This document shows positions 19,701 through 28,327 of a DNA stretch of 64,000 nt, in pieces (within the stretch, counting starts at the first letter, position 1; each line of letters opens with the position of its first letter). The notes under the pieces were generated by a model that worked only from the letters and a program-made list of their open reading frames with translations, made no database searches and was not told the origin of the DNA. Source of the DNA: JAXGPL01 sp040766985 (GTDB lineage: Bacteria > Bacillota > Sulfobacillia > JAUYEG01); the NCBI GenBank assembly GCA_040766985.1, contig JAXGPL010000005.1, forward strand, positions 77,607-141,606, written 5' to 3'. Made by a program: the position numbers and the translations under genes.

Positions 19701-20510
19701 ATGGGTTTCATCGAAAAGCTCGGCCGGATCGACTCAAGAGTGCTCTACGTCCTGCTCGTCGTGGTGCTGCTCTACCCGCTCGTCAAGCCGATGGGCCTGC
19801 CGGTATCCCTGAGCAGCTGGACAAAGACCAGCTACGCGGTTATCGATGCGGTGCCGTCCGGGGAAACCGTTGTCATCGATATCGGCTACAATATCGACGG
19901 CGCGCCCGACGTCGAGCCTCAGCTGGAAGCGGTGCTACGGCACCTTTTCGAGAAGGGCGTCAAGATCATCTACAGGGCTACGTCCACCACGGGCCCATGA
20001 TCGCCGAGAGGCTGTTTGCGCCTTGGGAGGCCAAGGGCAAGCAATACGGCGAGGACTTCGTAATCCTCGGGTACCTCGCCGGCGGAGAGACCGCTCTAGC
20101 GGCCTACAGCCGGGACTTCAAGAAGGCGTTCCCACAGGACTGGCGCCAGAACAACACCGAGCCTGCCGCTCCTCGCGGACATCACCAGCGCCGGGGATAC
20201 CAAACTGTGGCTGTTCTTCACTGACTCAAGCGCGGAACCATGGGTCGACAGGTCAGCCAGTACTGATCTCATCGTCGGCGGGCTGATCACCGTGACTGCG
20301 CCGCAGGCCGAACCGTTCATCCATAGCGGTCAACTCGCGGGTATGCTCATCGGCCTGCGGGGGGCAGCCGAGTACGAGAACCTTATGCGTTCCCCAGGCC
20401 GGGCCGTCATGGTTGATGCCCAGAGCATGGGACACATGCTACTGATCCTGTTCATCCTCTTCGCCAACGTCGCGTACCTAGCCAAACGCTCGAGGGAGGC
20501 GAGACCATGA
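19701..20510 (+). pseudogene. Membrane protein with exported domain, DUF6754 module, frame broken twice
   Basis: Unknown family of about 270 residues. Frame one (19701-about 19995) gives an N-terminal membrane segment and SGETVVIDIGYNIDGAPDVEP. The reading then moves to another frame (MIAERLFAPWEAKGKQYG, VILGYLAGGETALAAYS) and again at about 20165 to LLADITSAGDTKLWLFF, AGMLIGLRGAAEYE and a C-terminal membrane segment ending at 20510. The two breaks lie at GGGCCC-like and CCTCGC stretches. Membrane segments at both ends suggest a large domain on one side of the membrane, plausibly outside. The stop overlaps the next start (ATGA). Confidence 0.65.
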
Positions 20511-21105
20511 GCTCCGATCCGCTTGTCTGGATTGCCGCCCTGCTCACGCTTGCCGCCTTTTCGTACCTGTTGTTCAAGGAGAACGCGATCTACAAGGCAG
20601 TAGAGCACCTCTACGTCGGAGTAGCGGCCGGTTACGCCATTGTGATGGGCTACACCAACGTCGTAGCGAAAGCGGTCACGCCGATCTTCTCGGGTGGGCA
20701 GATGCAGATGCTCATACCGATCGTCGCCGGGCTGCTGCTGTTCTCGCCGTACCTCGGGCCGGGATTGCGGCCGCTGCGGCGCATCCCGATCTCTTTCATC
20801 ACAGGCATCGGCGCGGGATCACTGTCCGGACCGCCGTCGAGCAGCAACTCGTGAGGCAAATCCAGGCCTCGGTCATCCTGCTGGCCAGTGTCAACAACAT
20901 CCTCATTGTTGCAGGCACGGTCGTTACGGTGATGTACTTTTTCACCTTCAAGCCGTTCACTGTCTGCGCGTCTACCGGAGGCAGGCAAAATGGGTAATCA
21001 TGGTCACGTTCGGCGCGGCGCCCGGCAACGCCATCATGGGTCGCATCTCGCTTCTGATCGGGCGCGTCCAGTTCATCTTCGGCGAGGATTCGCCTGATCA
21101 AATAG
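20507..21105 (+). pseudogene. Multi-pass membrane protein, last gene of the DUF6754 module, frame broken
   Basis: Unknown family of about 195 residues. Frame one contains three or four membrane segments (WIAALLTLAAFSYLLF, HLYVGVAAGYAIVMGY, MLIPIVAGLLLFSPYLG). The reading changes frame near 20825 (VRQIQASVILLASVNNILIV) and again near 20965 (AKWVIMVTFGAAPGNAIMG, RISLLIGRVQFIFG), and a final shift gives IRLIK and a stop at 21103-21105. ATG 20507 has GGGAGG seven bases upstream and overlaps the preceding stop, so it belongs to the same operon. The preserved hydrophobic pattern across the shifts argues for sequence error over decay. Confidence 0.6.
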
Positions 21106-21325
21106 CGACAAGAGCGGCCTCGGCACCTGGAAACCGAGGTCTTGTGCAGAGCGGGGCGACCGGCCGGCTTGCCTGCCCTCCGGCGGCCCCGCTCGTGCGG
21201 GTTTCCGATAAGTGAGGGCAAAGAGGTGGCGCACGCCGGCGGCGAAGTACCACGGAGGGCGGAAGCGCCAAGCCTGGGCTGGACCTTGCCGTTCCCTACG
21301 ATCGATATCCGCGGAGGTGTGTTCG

Positions 21326-22095
21326 ATGGACCAACAACCACGCAGCATGTACCTGCATGACCTGACCTTCGCCGGAGCTTCCGGGCGCGGGAGTTGCTTC
21401 CGGAGATCAACCGTGCAATCATTCCTTGGCACGGTCGGACTGAACAGCACGGGCTGCACGGCTGCTTTGACTACGATGCCGGCTGCGCGAGTTCAGCAAA
21501 CGCCTCGCACAGCGCCTTGTACCCCAAAGTCCTGGTCGCACCGGGATCCAGGACGGCGTTCCCCGGGCATCACATCCACTTCCCGGGTCGCTCACCCTGC
21601 GTCCCAGCACCCTGGTCGACGTGATCATGGACGTCGCCTGGTCGCTGCACCAGCACGGGATCAAGAAGTTCTTCATCGCCAACGGCCACGGCGGCAACGT
21701 GCCGAGCACGGCATGGCGGCTAACCGGATCAAGCAGGACGGGCGATGAAGTGGCGGGCGACGGTGCCCTACGATGCGATTGGCGATCTCCGTGCAAAGCA
21801 CGCCAAGACCCTGGTCAACGGACACTCCTGCGAGATTGAGACCTCCTGCATGTTGTACCTCAAGCCCGATTCGGTGCGGCAGGACAGGTTGACCAAGGGC
21901 GAGGTCCGGCCGGAGGTGCTGGAGCGGCGTAAGGGAGGTCCGGCGATCGCGGGCGAGGCCCATTACTTCGACGAGATAACGGTCAACGGCGCGCTGGGTG
22001 ACGCGCGGCTCGCCACTGTGGAGATCGGCAAGGAACTGGTCGAGACCGGGCTGGACAGGTACGCGGAGTACCTGAAGGAGTTCATGAACCGGTAG
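21326..22095 (+). pseudogene. Creatininase-family amidohydrolase, several frameshifts
   Basis: Creatinine amidohydrolase-like metal-dependent hydrolase. Pieces in order: MYLHDLTFAE-type start, LLPEINRAIIPWHGRTEQHG, PGHHIHFPG, then (other frame) LTLRPSTLVDVIMDVAWSL and the signature FIANGHGGNVPSTA, then a last frame VNGHSCEIETSCMLYLKPD to GLDRYAEYLKEFMNR at 22095. At least three frame changes, more than in most genes nearby. ATG 21326 has GGAGGTG six bases upstream. Members hydrolyse creatinine, formamides or lactams; the substrate cannot be told. Either a real pseudogene or a region of poor sequence. Confidence 0.75.
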
Positions 22096-22141
22096 TACGT
22101 CAAGCCAGACGTGGCAACCTAGGGATTGGCGACAACGGACG

Positions 22142-22499
22142 TTACCGAGGGCGGGCGAGCGGGTGTCTGCGGAAGTGCCGGGTTGGTTGGCTGCTCTGCC
22201 CTGCGCTCCTGCCTCGCCTGCGGGAACGAAGCCAAGGTGAGGCCGGCGCCTGCATTGTGAGTGGACCTGCGTCCGCGGTTTGAGTATCGCTTTCGTCGAG
22301 AGTGAAGATGGCACCCACCTCAACGCCAAGCGCTCTGGCCATCAGGCAGGCAGAGGCGAATCGTCGGGTTGTACTCCTGCCGTTCGATGAGCCCGATGGT
22401 TCGCCGGGTAACGCCGACCGCGTCCGCAAGTTCCCGCTGCGTTAGTCCCCTGCTCTTCCCGGCTGGCGGACTCTGCTGCTTACCTGCGCCTTCTCGCAT
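22142..22499 (-). pseudogene. XRE-family HTH regulator, frame broken
   Basis: Small helix-turn-helix repressor of the YgzD type. From ATG 22499 the frame reads SRGLTQRELADAVGVTRRT, IGLIERQEYNPTIRLCL, the typical HTH and 'ExxxYNPxxxL' continuation. The remainder, MARALGVEVGAIFTLDESD, continues in another frame, so one indel lies near 22345. Such regulators commonly sit downstream of a small membrane protein with which they are co-transcribed, and here remnants of one follow at 22560-23276. The tail after TLDESD is unlike known members and may be read-through. Confidence 0.7.
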
Positions 22500-22559
22500 G
22501 CGGTCATCGATGCCTCCGATCGATACGGTCCCGCCCTATGGAATGAGGATCGCCCCTGC

Positions 22560-23276
22560 TTAACCCGCGGGTGGTTTGTTCTCCAACTGGTCCATCTTCC
22601 GCTCGGCCAGCCTGCGGCGGTACGCATAGTACCGGGGAGATCAGGTATGCGGTCAAGAAGTGATCCCGATCAGAGGCCACTCCCATCCACGGGCGACCAC
22701 TGTAACGGTTGCCATGCCCAGGCCCCACAGCACCCACTGCGATTGAGCCTGGAATCATCCGCGTCATGCCGCCCCAGACCTCGAATAGAACGCCGGTCGA
22801 AATGTCACAGGCGCAAAGACGGCGATGAAGCGAGCCAGTCAAAGACCCGGCGGTCAGCGAAATAGCGTACTACCAGCGCTAGCCCTGAAAGGCAGAAGAG
22901 GAAGCACAATGGCGGCGCTGAGGGCCTGCCCCAGCGCATGTGCCCACCCTCGTCATGGGCGAGGCGGCCAAACCACCTGAGCCGCCATCCGGCGAGAAGG
23001 AGTCCGGCCGGCAGGGCCAAGAGCTCCTATTGCCACAGCCTGTCCGGGCGCACGCGACCGGACGTCCCGGCAGCCAAGGCGGCCCGCCAGTGCCGCCATC
23101 GCGAGCCCACCCAGGGCCGGACACGTGACATGCGGAGTCCAGCCGAAGAGCCTGCCCATCATCGTAACGAACGCGATTAGGCCGAGCACCCAAATGCCCG
23201 CCAGACCGGCCCACCGCATGGGGCTCTGCGCCGCCAGGACTGCGCGCGGGCATGGAGCAGAATCCTGGGCATCCAT
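22560..23276 (-). pseudogene. XRE-linked multi-pass membrane protein, degraded
   Basis: Remnant of a membrane protein upstream of the XRE regulator. Pieces in different frames: MRWAGLAGIWVLGLIAFVTM, LGGLAMAALAGRLG, then PSAPPLCFLFCLSGLALVV, then ARGWEWPLIGITS and a C-terminal RYYAYRRRLAERKMDQLENK ending at a TAA (22560-22562). There are at least four frame changes and an in-frame stop in some readings. The hydrophobic segments and basic C-terminal helix fit the small membrane partners of YgzD-like regulators. I cannot name the family. Confidence 0.5.
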
Positions 23277-23540
23277 CGCAAAAACGCAGGGCAATGCGCG
23301 CTACGCGGCACCGAACGCATCGATCTGCTCATCCAGCGCCTTGCTGTCACGGCCGGAGCCCAGTTCGCGGCGAAATCCTAAACCCCCACAACCCAACACC
23401 TCCTGACATTATATATATTGCATCACCGTGTGGGTGGAAGTAAAACTATAAATTGCATAGAAGATAGATATTGTCTGATTCCTCCGAGGACGGTGGCGAT
23501 CCAGATGGCCTCACATCTAGACCGGGAAGGGTCCGGATTT
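23277..23540. other. AT-rich intergenic region between divergent membrane genes
   Basis: About 260 bases between the minus-strand membrane/XRE pair and the plus-strand membrane genes. The stretch 23405-23485 is far richer in A+T than the surroundings (runs such as ATTATATATATTG and AACTATAAATTG), fitting a promoter or operator zone for divergent transcription. No gene is seen. Confidence 0.4.
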
Positions 23541-24373
23541 GGTGACGAGCGCACTAACCGCGGCCAGAGAGAGAGCAACCTTCATCGCTTATCCGCTGCA
23601 ATACGTTGCTTTCGCGTCCGTGGTCGCGTACCGGAGCTTCGTTCTGCGGCAACCCGCGTTGTTGTGGGGGGACATGGCGCTCCTGCTCGCACTGAGCGCT
23701 GCGGAGTTGGTTCGGTTCACTCTGGAGGCACCACGGCGGTGCCGGGAGTCAATCCGACTCCCTAGCCGCAGGCGTGCGGGCGCCCCCTCGTCGTGGCAGG
23801 CCTGCGGATAGCGGGGTTTACCTGGCCGCAAGCTTGCGCCGGCGCCCTCGCCGCATGGCTGCCGTTACAGATTATCCTGGGCCTGTGCTCCGGCGGGAGG
23901 CGCTGTGGAGCGATGAGGCGTGGCGGTCAATTCTGGGCAACGCCGCCCGTCGCGCCCAGAACACTGTCCTCCTCGGCATTGCTGTCCTTGGGCTGCTCAG
24001 ATACTTGTTCGCTGAAGAGACCGTCGCCGCGGCGGCGCCCCTTGCTTTCATGTACGCGTGGGTCTTTCCGGGCTTTCTGGTTTCCTTAATGCATGGCAAG
24101 TCCGCTGGATCGACGATCCGCACGGGTGTTGGCCGCCGGAGGCTGGTGACTTGGCCGTTGGTGCTCTTGATCGTGTTCACTGGTGCGGTGCTGATCAAGG
24201 GCGCGGACTGGCGCTTTGTGGCTGTTGGTGTTGTTAGCGTGGCAACCGGTGGATGGGCCGCTTGGAGCATTGACCGCAACGCTGCGGAGAGCCTGAAGGA
24301 GCATCTGCGCCGGCAGGACGGGTTGGATCAAGACCGGGGAGGGCAAGCGGGTGGCATCGGAAGCATGGCGTAG
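23541..24373 (+). pseudogene. Multi-pass membrane protein, frame broken
   Basis: Unknown membrane protein of about 275 codons. Frame one gives YPLQYVAFASVVAYRSF and LWGDMALLLALSAAELVRF. A second frame supplies VVAGLRIAGFTWPQACAG and LAAWLPLQIILGL. A third runs from SDEAWRSILGNAARRAQ through TVLLGIAVLGLLRYLFA, FMYAWVFPGFLVSLMHG and TWPLVLLIVFTGAVLI to 24373. The unit 'DEAWRSILGNAARRAQ...membrane' resembles 'DERMLRISGIRAKTG...membrane' in the next gene, so these are probably paralogues and the first may be a fusion or two adjacent genes. Overlaps the next gene by 23 bases. Confidence 0.5.
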
Positions 24374-25193
24374 GCTGGGCGAGAAACTGCGCTTATTCTG
24401 GGGCGGACCGCAGTTCGTGGACGAGCGGATGCTCAGGATCAGCGGCATCCGCGCGAAGACCGGGTTTCCGGTGCACCTCTGCGTTCTGGGCTTGGCCCTG
24501 GCTTACCGCATCGCCGTGCCGACGGTCCCCGGCGTGATGTGGGCGGACTACGCGGCCATCTTCTTGCTCAGCTGGATGGTCTACTGCTGCACCGCCGCAG
24601 CGCGGTACGGATGGGGACGGCTGGTGCTCGGTCCGATCGCGGTGTCCGCGGCAATCGCAACCGCAGTGGGAGTGCAAGCGCATCGCACTTGGTTCCTATC
24701 GGTACCCCGTGCGATTGGAGTGGCCATCTTGGCTTGGCCAGTTTCACTGGCGCTCGCCGGTACAACAGCCGGCTGGCTGAGCGGGAGGCTCAGACGTGAC
24801 GAGGCCTGGCAGTACGGCCAGGAATTGGCGATGTACCGCGGAGCAATGGTTCTCATCACAGGGGTGATGGTGTGGTCGGTGGTAAGGGCGGTGGTCTGGG
24901 CGACCGACCCCTCGTGGATTCCGATGTGGCTTGCCGGGTTCATGATTCCTGCTCTGCTATCCGGAGGAATCGGCTACGTAACCGGCAACCTGGATGCAGA
25001 GCAAATCCGGACTGCGAACCGCAAGCCGGTCAAGCCCTGGCCGGGTATTCTCTTTCTGGTTGCTTTGATAGCGGGCTATCACCTACGAGGTGGAGACTTG
25101 AAAAAGATCGTCCCGGCCGCCATCGGCATAGCCCTGTATCAAATCGTCCGGTACTGCTACCAACGCAACAGAGGGCAGGTCCAGTCGGGGTAG
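24351..25193 (+). CDS. Multi-pass membrane protein, paralogue of its upstream neighbour
   Basis: 280 residues, intact. It begins with a soluble stretch containing DERMLRISGIRAKTGFPVH, followed by about eight membrane segments in two similar halves: the first half covers residues 45-140 and the second starts with RRDEAWQYGQELAMYRGAM. Each half has a 'DE(R/A)...' cytoplasmic lead into paired helices, so the gene looks like an internal duplication of a small two-helix pair unit. GTG 24351 has GGAGGG upstream. No transport or enzymatic signature is visible; membership in the XRE-associated membrane families is plausible. Confidence 0.7.
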   Translation: MASEAWRRLGEKLRLFWGGPQFVDERMLRISGIRAKTGFPVHLCVLGLALAYRIAVPTVPGVMWADYAAIFLLSWMVYCCTAAARYGWGRLVLGPIAVSAAIATAVGVQAHRTWFLSVPRAIGVAILAWPVSLALAGTTAGWLSGRLRRDEAWQYGQELAMYRGAMVLITGVMVWSVVRAVVWATDPSWIPMWLAGFMIPALLSGGIGYVTGNLDAEQIRTANRKPVKPWPGILFLVALIAGYHLRGGDLKKIVPAAIGIALYQIVRYCYQRNRGQVQSG

Positions 25194-25330
25194 GCTGATG
25201 GGAGCCTGCCGGGTAGGTTGTCGTACGATCGCCCTTTGCCAAGGAAGGTCACGATGAAGAGCTCGCGGAATAACCCGAACAGACATTCGGGGGGATGATG
25301 CAGAGAAGTCCATCGAGGAGGATGGCCGCA

Positions 25331-25724
25331 ATGGCCTCTCAGGGCGAGAAGTCTCAACTCCGATTCGAGTCGATAGGTTACTGGTCAGAGATCAAACTCG
25401 ATATCTTGCGCAACTACGAGGCAGCATATTCGGCCATCCTCGCAAAGCAGCGGAGGTTTTCGCACGTCTACATTGACGCCTTCGCCGGTACCGGATACCA
25501 CCTTTCACGAGAAAGCGGCAAGCTTGTTCCGGGTAGCCCAATCAACGCTTTGTGGGTCAAGCCCCCATTTTGTGAATACTTTCCACGGTGACTGCAACTC
25601 CATCTTGCTCAACGATGTGCTCCCAAAGGTCAGATACGAGGACTATCGGAGGGGGCTGTGTCTTCTTGATCCCTATGGCCTTCACCTTGACTGGCGTGTC
25701 ATTGAAGCCGCGGGCAAGATGAAG
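25331..25724 (+). pseudogene. tcmP: TcmP (three-Cys-motif partner protein), truncated
   Basis: N-terminal remnant of TcmP, known for strict co-occurrence with the three-Cys-motif Gp37/Gp68 (DUF5131) protein. Diagnostic pieces: YWSEIKLDILRNYEAAYS, RFSHVYIDAFAGTGYHLS, SGKLVPGSPINAL, PPFCEYF, then in another frame GDCNSILLNDVLPKVRYEDY and LCLLDPYGLHLDWRVI. Between PPFCEYF and GDCN family members normally have some 20 more residues, so an internal deletion as well as a frameshift is likely. The sequence stops resembling TcmP after GKMK at 25724 and passes straight into DUF5131. ATG 25331 has GAGGAGG nine bases upstream. The locus is clearly lower in G+C than its neighbours, a sign of transfer. 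Confidence 0.8.
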
Positions 25725-25728
25725 TTCT

Positions 25729-26145
25729 TGCCACACCTTTCAGGTGTTAACAAAGCGGTCGCGTCGCCTCTCCGAGGTGGAGACAAAAGTCGAGTGGCCG
25801 CCGAACTTGTGGGTGGGTGTAAGCGTGGAGACGTCAGCCTACCGCTCCAGAATCGACGACCTTCGAGCGGTGCCTGCGGCCGTCAGATTCGTGTCGTTTG
25901 AGCCACTGCTGGGGGACATCGGCAATATCGATTTGACCGGCATCCACTGGGTTATTGTTGGCGGCGAATCAGGCCCTGGCGCACGTCCCATGGCGAAAGA
26001 GTGGGTCCTGTCCATCAAGGAACAATGCGACACGGCAGATGTGCCGTTTTCCTTCAAGCAGTGGGGCGGCACCAGCAAAAAGAAGGCCGGTCGCATCCTA
26101 GAGGGGCGGACGTGGGATGCGCTGCCGGCTGCCTCAGGCGGCTAG
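25729..26145 (+). pseudogene. Three-Cys-motif (Gp37/Gp68, DUF5131) protein, C-terminal remnant
   Basis: C-terminal half of the phage Gp37/Gp68-family protein, read as CHTFQVLTKRSRRLSE, WPPNLWVGVSVETSAY, RFVSFEPLLGDIG, HWVIVGGESGPGARPM and FSFKQWGGTSKKKAGR, all typical of DUF5131. The N-terminal part that carries the three-cysteine motif is missing: the upstream sequence is TcmP, and the join lies between 25724 and 25729. In intact loci the two proteins are separate neighbours, so a deletion has removed the TcmP C-terminus and the DUF5131 N-terminus together. The result is inactive for any cluster-dependent chemistry. Ends with TAG at 26145. Confidence 0.82.
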
Positions 26146-26230
26146 CGGTAGCTCAGAGGCGCAAGGACATCCGCACCCACACGGAGAAGCCCGCCTAATC
26201 CTTAATGCAGGCCACAAGAGGTGACGCTTA

Positions 26231-27850
26231 GTGTTTGACATCATCATCACCGCCGGCCGCGTACTGGACGGCACGGGCAACCCGTGGTTCTGGGCCGACC
26301 TCGGCATCAAGGACGGCAAGATAGAGGCGCTCGTCCGCGTCCGCCCCGGCGCCCCGAGCCCGCTGGCAGGCCAGGCACCGGTCCACATCGATGCGACGGG
26401 CAAGGTCGTAAGCCCCGGTTTCATCGACACCCACTCCCATTCCGACCTCCCGCTGTTGATTGGGCCGACTGCCGACAGCAAGATCAGGCAGGGCATCACG
26501 ACCGAGGTCATCGGGCAGTGCGGGTCGACAGCCGCGCCGTTGACCGATGCATCGCTCGCGTTGTTTAGGGGCCAGCTCAAAGATCTCGAAGGCGAAGGCG
26601 TCGAGGTCACGTGGCGTTCGTACGGGCAGTACCTGGATGTAGTCGGAAAGCGCGGTACCTCCGTCAACGTGGTCGGCCTCGTCGGCCACGGCCCGGTGCG
26701 GATTGCGGCGATGGGTTTCGAGAACCGCAGACCGACTCCCGACGAACTCGACGTCATGTGCAACCTGGTCCGCCAGTCAATTCTCGAGGGCGCCGTGGGC
26801 TGGTCGACGGGGCTGATCTATACCCCCGGCTCATACTCCGAGCTGCCCGAACTCGTCGCTCTGGGCAAGGCCGCGGCTGAGGTCGGCGGGATCTACTTCA
26901 CCCATATGCGCAGCGAGGGCGAGGGCATCTTCGAGGCCCTTGCGGAGGCAATCGAAATCGGTCGGCAGAGCGGTTCGCCGGTGCACATCGCCCACCTTAA
27001 AGCCGCAGGATGGGCCAACGGCAAGGCGGACCAGTTGATTGCCGCCCTGGAGGCGGCCCGTGAGAGCGGAGTTGACGTCACGGCCGACCAGTACCCCTAC
27101 CCCGCGGGCAGCACGAGCCTTTCGGCGCTCCTTCCGCCATGGGCGCACGAGGGCGGCCGCGAGAAAATGGTGGCCCGCCTCAAAGACACCGAACAGCGCG
27201 CCAAGATCGAGCGTGATATGAAGGGCAGGCTGCCGGGCTGGGATAACGACTTCCGGGCCGTACCGTGGACCAAGATAGTCATCTCCCGGTGCGACGAGAA
27301 GACCTTTGAGGGCCGCACGGTCCAGGACATTTCCGAGCAACTGGACAAGGACCCCTACGCCACAGTCTTTGACCTGCTCGCCGAAACCGACCCCGGCACC
27401 GGCATGATCATCTTCATGATGCGCGAGGACGAGGTCAAGATGATGATGGCCCACGACATCGTCATGGTCGGCACCGACGGCAGCTGCATCAAGCCGGACG
27501 GGCCGCTCGGCCAGGGCAAGCCGCATCCGCGCAGCTATGGCACCTTCCCGCGGATCCTCGGCAAGTACGTGCGTGAGGAGAAAGCCCTGACGCTGCAGCA
27601 GGCGATCCGCAAGATGACTTCGGCCGCCGCCAACCGTATCGGCCTGACCGACCGCGGCCAACTGCGGACCGGCTGGTGGGCGGACGTTGTCGTCTTCGAC
27701 CCGCTAACCGTCATCGACCGCGCGACCTTCGCCGACCCCCACCAGTTCCCGGCCGGCATCGAGCATGTCCTCGTCAACGGGCAGGTCGTAGTAAGCAACG
27801 GCCAACACACCGGGAAGACCCCCGGCAAGGTCCTGAGAAGTAAACACTGA
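26231..27850 (+). CDS. N-acyl-D-amino-acid deacylase / D-aminoacylase family hydrolase
   Basis: 539-residue amidohydrolase-superfamily zinc enzyme of the D-aminoacylase type, which releases D-amino acids from N-acyl-D-amino acids. Seen: ITAGRVLDGTGNPWFWAD, the metal motif SPGFIDTHSHSD, TEVIGQCGSTAAP (the Cys used as a metal ligand in D-aminoacylase), YFTHMRSEGEGIFEAL, HIAHLKAAG, TADQYPYPAGST and MVGTDGSCIKP near the C-terminus. GTG 26231 has AGAGGTGA upstream. It precedes an ArsR regulator and an M20 hydrolase on the same strand, consistent with a small N-acyl amino acid catabolic set. The exact substrate is not determined by sequence. Confidence 0.9.
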   Translation: MFDIIITAGRVLDGTGNPWFWADLGIKDGKIEALVRVRPGAPSPLAGQAPVHIDATGKVVSPGFIDTHSHSDLPLLIGPTADSKIRQGITTEVIGQCGSTAAPLTDASLALFRGQLKDLEGEGVEVTWRSYGQYLDVVGKRGTSVNVVGLVGHGPVRIAAMGFENRRPTPDELDVMCNLVRQSILEGAVGWSTGLIYTPGSYSELPELVALGKAAAEVGGIYFTHMRSEGEGIFEALAEAIEIGRQSGSPVHIAHLKAAGWANGKADQLIAALEAARESGVDVTADQYPYPAGSTSLSALLPPWAHEGGREKMVARLKDTEQRAKIERDMKGRLPGWDNDFRAVPWTKIVISRCDEKTFEGRTVQDISEQLDKDPYATVFDLLAETDPGTGMIIFMMREDEVKMMMAHDIVMVGTDGSCIKPDGPLGQGKPHPRSYGTFPRILGKYVREEKALTLQQAIRKMTSAAANRIGLTDRGQLRTGWWADVVVFDPLTVIDRATFADPHQFPAGIEHVLVNGQVVVSNGQHTGKTPGKVLRSKH

Positions 27851-27960
27851 TCCGGGCGGTGACGGCACCGGCGGAATCCACAACAGATATCTGCGTCCAC
27901 GGCAAAGGGGGCCGTGGGGCCTTACTGGATCGTTGCTGTTTTTTGGGAAGGGAATAACCG

Positions 27961-27998
27961 TTGACAGGAGAGAATGTAGCCTAAGTACACATTAATGT
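27961..27998 (+). promoter_or_regulatory. Promoter and palindromic operator before the ArsR gene
   Basis: TTGACA at 27961 looks like a -35 box. A perfect palindrome ACATTAATGT lies at 27989-27998, within a wider dyad CAGGA...ATGT / ACAT...TCCTG, directly over the expected -10 and start region. ArsR-family repressors bind such 12-2-12-type dyads, so autoregulation of the ArsR-M20 operon is likely. Confidence 0.55.
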
Positions 27999-28020
27999 CC
28001 TGTTGTGAGGCGTTGCTGGT

Positions 28021-28314
28021 ATGCGAGCTGAGGACTGCACGAGGGTCTCCGACTTCGTCAAGGCGCTGACCAATCCGCTGCGGCTGAAGATCCTGTGCTG
28101 CCTGCAGGAAAACGAGCATTCGGTCACCGAGATCGTCAACCTAACTGAGGCCAAACAGGCCAACGTGTCGATCCAACTGGGGATCCTCCGCTCCCGCGGC
28201 ATCGTGACTGCCCGCCGGTCCGAGAACAACGTTTACTACCGGATCGCCGACACACGGGTCATACGGGTTCTCGACCTGATGCGCGAGATTACCTACAGCG
28301 CCCGAGGAAACTGA
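28021..28314 (+). CDS. ArsR-family winged-helix repressor
   Basis: 97 residues: a compact ArsR/SmtB domain with FVKALTNPLRLKILCCLQE, NEHSVTEIVNLTEAKQANVS (recognition helices) and GIVTARRSENNVYYRIAD (wing). The classical metal box ELCVCDL is not present; only CC in the first helix could bind metal, so the ligand may be organic. It is 14 bases before the M20 hydrolase gene and 20 bases after a strong palindrome, so it probably represses itself and that gene. Confidence 0.88.
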   Translation: MRAEDCTRVSDFVKALTNPLRLKILCCLQENEHSVTEIVNLTEAKQANVSIQLGILRSRGIVTARRSENNVYYRIADTRVIRVLDLMREITYSARGN

Positions 28315-28327
28315 GGGGGCACGCACA

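Noticed and set aside
19136..20224. 362-residue open frame on the plus strand
   Set aside because: It runs across two membrane genes out of frame in its first half; only the end coincides with a real segment of the third DUF6754-module protein.
22142..23276. One long regulator-membrane fusion gene
   Set aside because: Separate stop (22560) and start (22499) signals fit two adjacent genes of the known XRE-membrane pair type.
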